Of a stretch of DNA of 8,746 nt, positions 1 through 2,982 are shown in pieces. A model generated the notes under the pieces. That model saw only the letters and a program-made list of their open reading frames with translations. It was not told where the DNA came from and did not search any database. The stretch comes from Proteobacteria bacterium UBA964 (lineage in GTDB: Bacteria > Pseudomonadota > Gammaproteobacteria > Steroidobacterales > Steroidobacteraceae). Within the stretch, counting starts at the first letter, position 1. Each line of letters begins with the position of its first letter. The stretch covers positions 14,488 to 23,233 of the forward strand of contig DBCG01000110.1 in NCBI GenBank assembly GCA_002292945.1, in the 5' to 3' direction. The position numbers and the translations under genes were made by a program.

Positions 1-13
1 CCTCGACCATGAC

Positions 14-22
14 AGGGGAGGA
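14..22 (+). promoter_or_regulatory. Shine-Dalgarno site of mscL
   Basis: AGGGGAGGA lies 7 nt before the ATG at 30. It decides the start: an in-frame ATG at 9 has this purine run inside its own coding sequence and would add seven residues that MscL proteins lack. Confidence 0.8.
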
Positions 23-29
23 TTCAGGC

Positions 30-422
30 ATGAGTATCGCAAAGGAATTCCGTGAGTTCGCCATGCGCGGCAACGTGATCGACCTCGCGGTCGGCGTCGT
101 GATCGGCGGTGCATTCGGCAAGATCGTGTCGTCACTGGTCGGCGATGTCGTGATGCCGGTGCTCGGCAAGGCCGTGGGCGGGGTCTCGTTCAACGAGCTC
201 GGTACATCGCTCGGTGCCGGCGCAGACGGCGCCGATGTCGTGCTCAAGTGGGGCGCTTTCCTGCAGACGATCTTCGATTTCCTGCTCATCGCGCTCGCGC
301 TGTTCGTGGCCATCAAGGCCATCAACCGCCTGAAGCGCGAGCCTGCGCCGGCGGAAGCGCCGCCGCCGCCGCGCAGCGAAGTGCTCCTCGAGGAGATCCG
401 CGACGCGCTCAGGAAAGGCTGA
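30..422 (+). CDS. mscL: Large-conductance mechanosensitive channel MscL
   Basis: A 130-residue inner-membrane protein that forms a homopentameric channel opened by membrane tension, releasing solutes during hypo-osmotic shock. The N-terminal amphipathic helix (MSIAKEFREFAMRGN) and pore-lining TM1 at about residues 15-45, with the conserved DLAVGVVIGGAFGKIVSSL block, are unmistakable. A short periplasmic loop (about 46-72) and TM2 (about 73-99) follow. A Pro/Ala-rich linker (APAEAPPPP, near 106-114) leads to the C-terminal bundle helix ending in EEIRDALRKG. Length is close to the E. coli protein (136 aa). The start at 30 is chosen from the strong ribosome site and the family N-terminus. The gene converges on pepQ, and its last 14 nt, stop included, lie inside the pepQ coding end. 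No intrinsic terminator with a U-run follows; a 6-bp stem CCTCAC/GTGAGG at 426-439 lies just past the stop. Nothing is missing. Confidence 0.97.
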   Translation: MSIAKEFREFAMRGNVIDLAVGVVIGGAFGKIVSSLVGDVVMPVLGKAVGGVSFNELGTSLGAGADGADVVLKWGAFLQTIFDFLLIALALFVAIKAINRLKREPAPAEAPPPPRSEVLLEEIRDALRKG

Positions 423-1743
423 ACGCCTCACGGGTGAGGTTGTCGCAACCCTCGGCGGTGATGGCGAGGTTATCTTCGATCCGGACGCCGCCGAAGGGTT
501 GCAGTGCGGCCACGCGCGCCCAGTCGATATGCGCTGCGAGCGGGCCGGAGCGTGCCGGGGCCAGGCGGGCCTCGATGAAGTAGAGGCCGGGCTCCATCGT
601 GACCACGAACCCCGGCTCCAAGCGACGGGTCAGGCGCAGTGCGGGGTCCTTCATCGGGCGCGCAAGCGAGGTCCTGCCGCTTTCGTCCTCCATGAAGCCG
701 CCCACATCGTGCACCTGCAGGCCGAGCATGTGGCCGATGCCATGCGGGAAGAACAGGCGGGCGACACCGTTGTCGAGCGACTCCTGCACGCCGCAACGGA
801 TCACACCCGCTTCGCGCAGCAGCGCCGCGATCCGTTCGACCGCCGACAGATGGATGTCACGCCAGTCGACCCCGGGGGCTGCCATGGCGCAAAGACCGCG
901 TTGCAGCGCATCCATCTCGTTCACCAAGGCCGCGAAGTCGGCATCCGAGTGCGAAAAGGTGCGGGTGATATCGCTGCCGTAGCCGGCGTAGCTCGCCCCG
1001 GCATCCAGCAACAACGAACGGGGCGTGGCGGGGCGGTCACGGCGCAGCACCTGATAGTGCAGCACGGCGGCGGCTTCGTTGAGCGCGACGATGGCGTTGT
1101 AGGGGAGTTCATGCTCGCGTTGGCCGCAGGCCGTGGCGAACGCTTGGTGGATCTCGTACTCGCTCCCGCCGCTGCGGAAACAGGTCTCGGCGGCGCGATG
1201 GCCGCGCGCGCCGATGCGGTTCGCCTCGCGCAGGCAAGCGATCTCGTAGGCGGTCTTGCGTCCCCTGGCGTGGTCCAGCCGGTGCATCAGCTCCGCTGGG
1301 TTGATCGCATCGGGCGCGAGGGTGCTGAGCGAGGGCGCCGGATCGCCGATCCAGGCGAAACGGCTGAGGTCCGCCGGCAGGGCGGCACGGACCTGCTCAG
1401 CGCTGTGCACGGTGACCACCTCGAACGACTCCGGCCAACCGCGCTCGGGCAACACCGCCGGTTGGTACCAGAAGTCGGTCTCCACCCGGAACAACAGCCG
1501 CGGCGGGCGCCCTGGCCGGACGACCACCATCGACCCTGGAGCATCCAGCAGCGGTGCCCACCATCTGAAGGGTGCATGGGCCTTGAAGGGGTAATTGTGG
1601 TCGTCGAGGAAGATCTCGATGGCCTCCCCGGCATGCAGGATGAGCCCGTCGAAGTTGCAGGCTTCCAAGGCTGCCGCGGTCCGTTCACCGACGGTGGCGA
1701 GGTGGGCGTTGAAGAGGCGGGCTGGGGTGTCTGCGCTCGGCAT
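409..1743 (-). CDS. pepQ: Xaa-Pro dipeptidase (prolidase, M24B family)
   Basis: A 444-residue cytoplasmic metallopeptidase that cleaves dipeptides with C-terminal proline; the same family includes the organophosphate acid anhydrolases. The N-terminal half (about 1-160) is the creatinase-like domain, with the PepQ-typical HNYPFKAHAPFRWW stretch near 49-62. The C-terminal pita-bread domain carries all five di-metal ligands: D247 and D258 (LLLDAGASYAGYGSDITRTF), a His in FFPHGIGHMLGLQVHD (probably H334), E384 (MEPGLYF) and E423 (GGVRIEDN). Length matches E. coli PepQ (443 aa), so the gene is intact. The start at 1743 fits family length and has AGCAGG 6 nt upstream. It is transcribed alone, convergent with mscL and divergent from the lipoprotein gene. 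Calling it PepQ rather than PepP rests on the HNYPFKAHA N-terminus and full-length similarity. Activity on organophosphates cannot be judged from sequence. Confidence 0.95.
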   Translation of the reverse strand: MPSADTPARLFNAHLATVGERTAAALEACNFDGLILHAGEAIEIFLDDHNYPFKAHAPFRWWAPLLDAPGSMVVVRPGRPPRLLFRVETDFWYQPAVLPERGWPESFEVVTVHSAEQVRAALPADLSRFAWIGDPAPSLSTLAPDAINPAELMHRLDHARGRKTAYEIACLREANRIGARGHRAAETCFRSGGSEYEIHQAFATACGQREHELPYNAIVALNEAAAVLHYQVLRRDRPATPRSLLLDAGASYAGYGSDITRTFSHSDADFAALVNEMDALQRGLCAMAAPGVDWRDIHLSAVERIAALLREAGVIRCGVQESLDNGVARLFFPHGIGHMLGLQVHDVGGFMEDESGRTSLARPMKDPALRLTRRLEPGFVVTMEPGLYFIEARLAPARSGPLAAHIDWARVAALQPFGGVRIEDNLAITAEGCDNLTREAFSLS

Positions 1744-1749
1744 GGGGGG

Positions 1750-1755
1750 CCTGCT
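1750..1755 (-). promoter_or_regulatory. Probable ribosome binding site of pepQ
   Basis: On the minus strand AGCAGG is followed by six C and then the ATG whose first base is 1743. The match to the Shine-Dalgarno consensus is modest but the spacing of 6 nt is good. Confidence 0.5.
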
Positions 1756-1766
1756 TGGGGAGGAGG

Positions 1767-1784
1767 GCGGCGGATGACCGCCGC
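1767..1784 (-). other. Hairpin in the pepQ 5' leader
   Basis: A perfect 7-bp GC-only stem (GCGGCGG / CCGCCGC) closes a 4-nt loop, TCAT on the minus strand. It lies between the candidate pepQ -10 element and the ribosome site, so it would form in the leader RNA. Such stems also arise by chance in GC-rich DNA, and no known riboswitch pattern is recognised. Confidence 0.35.
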
Positions 1785-1803
1785 AGTGTTGAGTTAGGGT
1801 GAC

Positions 1804-1809
1804 ATTCTA
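1804..1809 (-). promoter_or_regulatory. Candidate -10 element for pepQ
   Basis: The minus strand reads CCTAGAATGTC, with TAGAAT matching the sigma-70 -10 consensus at five of six positions. Transcription would start near 1797, giving a leader of about 54 nt. No -35 match exists at 17 bp spacing, where the GGCC tract lies instead, so this is tentative. Confidence 0.35.
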
Positions 1810-1820
1810 GGCTATCCGTT

Positions 1821-1835
1821 CGGCCGGCCGGCCGG
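1821..1835 (+). repeat. GGCC palindromic tract
   Basis: CGGCCGGCCGGCCGG is a self-complementary run of CGGC units in the pepQ/lipoprotein intergenic region, soon followed by seven C at 1843-1849. It sits where a -35 element for pepQ would be expected. No function can be read from it. Confidence 0.5.
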
Positions 1836-1894
1836 TTGCCCGCCCCCCCGACGATGTTGCGGCAGACTGACAGCGGTTTCGGCAGGTATATCCG

Positions 1895-1923
1895 TTCCAA
1901 ATCCTAGCGAAAACCTGTAGGAT
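1895..1923 (+). promoter_or_regulatory. Candidate promoter of the lipoprotein gene
   Basis: TTCCAA (1895-1900) and TAGGAT (1918-1923) are 17 bp apart and match the sigma-70 hexamers at three and four positions. A start near 1930 would give a leader of about 75 nt. The competing pair TTGTTT (1961-1966) and TTTATT (1984-1989), also 17 bp apart, would start transcription at about 1996 and cut off the ribosome site, so it is less likely. Both are weak. Confidence 0.25.
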
Positions 1924-1924
1924 T
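1900..1924. repeat. Inverted repeat AATCCTA-N11-TAGGATT
   Basis: Perfect 7-bp arms separated by 11 bp, about one helical turn apart from arm start to arm start plus a half turn. The right arm contains the candidate -10 hexamer of the lipoprotein promoter and the left arm touches the -35 end. This is the geometry of a repressor operator. The same sequence could instead form an RNA hairpin if transcription starts upstream. The cognate protein is unknown. Confidence 0.45.
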
Positions 1925-1929
1925 CGCGC

Positions 1930-1943
1930 GCGACTCGAGTCGC
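1930..1943. repeat. 14-bp perfect palindrome
   Basis: GCGACTCGAGTCGC is identical to its reverse complement across all 14 bp and lies 6 bp after the previous inverted repeat, near the predicted transcription start. Having no loop, it suits a dimeric DNA-binding protein better than an RNA stem. A further 8-bp palindrome, CTAGCTAG, follows at 1952-1959. Confidence 0.5.
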
Positions 1944-1991
1944 CAGACAAACTAGCTAGGTTGTTTGATTTCCACTGGTCCACTTTATTTT

Positions 1992-1996
1992 GGGGA
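1992..1996 (+). promoter_or_regulatory. Ribosome binding site of the lipoprotein gene
   Basis: GGGGA lies 9 nt before the ATG at 2006. It selects this ATG over an in-frame ATG at 1961, whose extra 15 residues would spoil the signal peptide by adding polar and aromatic residues before the lysines. A direct repeat TCCACT-GG-TCCACT sits just upstream at 1971-1984. Confidence 0.6.
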
Positions 1997-2005
1997 AATT
2001 TCACA

Positions 2006-2305
2006 ATGAAGACGAAGCTCGCTCTCGCCGCCGTTCTCGCGGCCCTCGCCCTGACCGCTTGCGCGAAGAAGGAAGAGGCTGCCACGGCCGTTGACGCTGC
2101 CGCCACCGACGCTGCTGCCGCTGCGACCGACGCCGCTGCCGCTGCGACCGACGCTGCTGCCGTTGCGACCGACGCCGCTGGCGCCGCTGTCGACGCGACC
2201 GCCGCTGCTGCGACGGACACCGCCGCTGCCGCGACGGATGCCGCCGCTGCTGCGACGGATGCCGCCGCTGCCGCGACGACCGCTGTCGAAGAGGCCAAGA
2301 AGTAA
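2006..2305 (+). CDS. Small Ala-rich heptad-repeat lipoprotein
   Basis: A 99-residue predicted lipoprotein of unknown function. Residues 1-18 are a lipoprotein signal peptide: MKTK, then a hydrophobic stretch ending in the lipobox L-T-A-C with the acylated Cys at 19. Ala at +2 does not suggest inner-membrane retention, so outer-membrane anchoring by Lol is likely. After a charged AKKEE linker the mature protein is more than half alanine, with a seven-residue repeat of type ATDAAAA. Asp falls at 35, 42, 49, 56, 63, then after one extra residue at 71, 78 and 85. The regular Ala with one polar stripe suggests a long helix or an alanine-zipper oligomer, as in Braun lipoprotein. The C-terminus, EEAKK, ends in lysine as Lpp does, so covalent attachment to peptidoglycan is possible but unproven; the YRK-type ending of Lpp is absent. 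It is transcribed alone and ends at a strong terminator. It could equally be a spacer or stress-induced envelope lipoprotein. Confidence 0.88.
   Translation: MKTKLALAAVLAALALTACAKKEEAATAVDAAATDAAAAATDAAAAATDAAAVATDAAGAAVDATAAAATDTAAAATDAAAAATDAAAAATTAVEEAKK
2096..2275 (+). repeat. In-frame 21-bp tandem repeat in the lipoprotein gene
   Basis: About eight degenerate 21-bp units encode the heptads. The early units share GCGACCGAC followed by GC-rich Ala codons (about 2120-2190). The later units share GCGACGGATGCCGCCGCT (about 2225-2275). The middle units (about 2180-2220) are the most diverged and contain Gly, Val and the single +1 residue shift. Two sub-families within one gene suggest local duplication rather than one expansion. 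The lack of stops in other frames across this stretch is a by-product of the repeat. Confidence 0.8.
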
Positions 2306-2319
2306 TTCTCTGAAGAGAA
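2306..2319 (+). other. Short hairpin after the lipoprotein stop
   Basis: TTCTCT-GA-AGAGAA begins directly after the TAA stop: 6-bp arms with a 2-nt centre. It is the first of three hairpins in the 3' untranslated region. A short AU-rich stem here might affect ribosome release or mRNA decay, but that is inference. Confidence 0.4.
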
Positions 2320-2331
2320 CTGCTTCTTGAA

Positions 2332-2347
2332 AGGGCCGTCAGGCCCT
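2332..2347 (+). other. Second 3'-UTR hairpin
   Basis: AGGGCC-GTCA-GGCCCT is a 6-bp GC-rich stem with a 4-nt loop, 4 bp before the terminator stem. No U-run follows it, so it is not a terminator itself. It may stabilise the lipoprotein mRNA end. Confidence 0.5.
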
Positions 2348-2350
2348 GCG

Positions 2351-2394
2351 ACGGGCCCGGGCTGGTGGAGACACCTCCCGGGCCCGTTTTTTTT
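2351..2394 (+). terminator. Strong intrinsic terminator of the lipoprotein gene
   Basis: A perfect 11-bp stem, ACGGGCCCGGG (2351-2361) with CCCGGGCCCGT (2377-2387), is extended by an inner GGTG/CACC stem capped by GAGA, a GNRA-type tetraloop. Eight T follow at 2387-2394. It is directional: the other strand has no T-run after the stem. It ends the lipoprotein transcript 24 nt before the acetyltransferase gene. Confidence 0.95.
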
Positions 2395-2405
2395 GTGCGG
2401 CCTGC

Positions 2406-2411
2406 GGAGAG
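2406..2411 (+). promoter_or_regulatory. Ribosome binding site of the GNAT gene
   Basis: GGAGAG lies 7 nt before the ATG at 2419. It favours this start over the in-frame ATG at 2365, which sits inside the terminator stem and would add a Pro-rich stretch encoded by the hairpin and T-run. Confidence 0.65.
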
Positions 2412-2418
2412 CCGATCG

Positions 2419-2982
2419 ATGGCAGTGAGTTTGCGGGATGCTCGCGAACGCATCGAGGACCGGCAATGGTTCATCGCCGCTTATGCACGTTGGCTGTGCG
2501 AATTCGGTGGTGATGCCGTGATGGCGGTCGCCGACCACGGCGATCGTGCATCGCATGCGTTGGGCGTGTCGGCGCTCGTCGAGGCGCGGCATTGGCTCGC
2601 CGCGAGGGAGATCGATGTGATCCTGTTGCTGCGCGATGGGCAGCCGGCGGGTTTTGCATTGGTGCGACGCGACTCGGGATCGTCGCGCACCGTGGCCGAA
2701 TACTACGTCGAACCCGATCAGCGCAGCCGCGGGGTGGGGCGGGCGGCAGCGATGTTGTTGTTCGACCGGTTCGGCGGCGAATGGCATACCGCGGCTCTGC
2801 AACGCCACCCATCTGCCGTGAGGTTCTGGCGCGGGACGGTGCGCAGCTATACCTCAGGTCGCCATCAAGAGACGCTCGTCGATGGCGAAGTGCGTCAGCG
2901 TTTCTTCGCTCGTGCCGGTCGGGCGCCGGACTTCGGTGCGGTCGGCGCGACTCCGGACGGACGGAGCAGCGGCGCAAGATAG
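2419..2982 (+). CDS. GNAT-family N-acetyltransferase
   Basis: A 187-residue cytoplasmic protein expected to move an acetyl group from acetyl-CoA to an amine; the substrate is unknown. The GNAT core shows in order: strand DVILLLRDGQPAGFALVRR (about 66-84), strand AEYYVEPDQRSRGVG (93-107) with the acetyl-CoA loop Q/R-x-x-G-x-G as Q101-R-S-R-G-V-G107, helix RAAAMLLFDRF, then HPSAVRFWR (130-138), the usual late segment before the final strands. The GNAT fold should be complete near RFFARAG (161-167); the last 20 residues look like a nonconserved tail. The final 88 nt lie antisense to the 3' end of uvrA. The start follows the ribosome site at 2406. No promoter is obvious, since the lipoprotein terminator ends only 24 nt upstream. 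It need not work with uvrA or the lipoprotein. Family call firm, function open. Confidence 0.85.
   Translation: MAVSLRDARERIEDRQWFIAAYARWLCEFGGDAVMAVADHGDRASHALGVSALVEARHWLAAREIDVILLLRDGQPAGFALVRRDSGSSRTVAEYYVEPDQRSRGVGRAAAMLLFDRFGGEWHTAALQRHPSAVRFWRGTVRSYTSGRHQETLVDGEVRQRFFARAGRAPDFGAVGATPDGRSSGAR

Noticed and set aside
409..1743. pepQ as an organophosphate-degrading enzyme acquired by transfer
   Set aside because: Family membership only permits the activity. Base composition and context match the neighbours and there are no mobile-element signs.
499..1797. A 432-codon plus-strand open frame opposite pepQ
   Set aside because: PepQ has all metal ligands and full length on the other strand. 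The antisense frame is compositional.
2096..2275. The 21-bp repeat as a CRISPR array or iteron origin
   Set aside because: The units are contiguous, in frame with a signal-peptide-bearing gene and vary mostly at synonymous positions. There are no spacers, and no rep or cas gene is nearby.
2365..2418. An earlier GNAT start at 2365
   Set aside because: It falls within the terminator stem and T-run and would encode a Pro/Phe stretch unrelated to GNAT proteins. The ATG at 2419 has a good ribosome site.
1807..2808. A 333-codon minus-strand frame across the lipoprotein and GNAT genes, and a Pro/Leu/Arg-rich plus frame at 2091-2330
   Set aside because: Both stay open because the 21-bp repeat has no stops in any frame. 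Their repeats are mirror images of the lipoprotein repeat, and they have no start signals.
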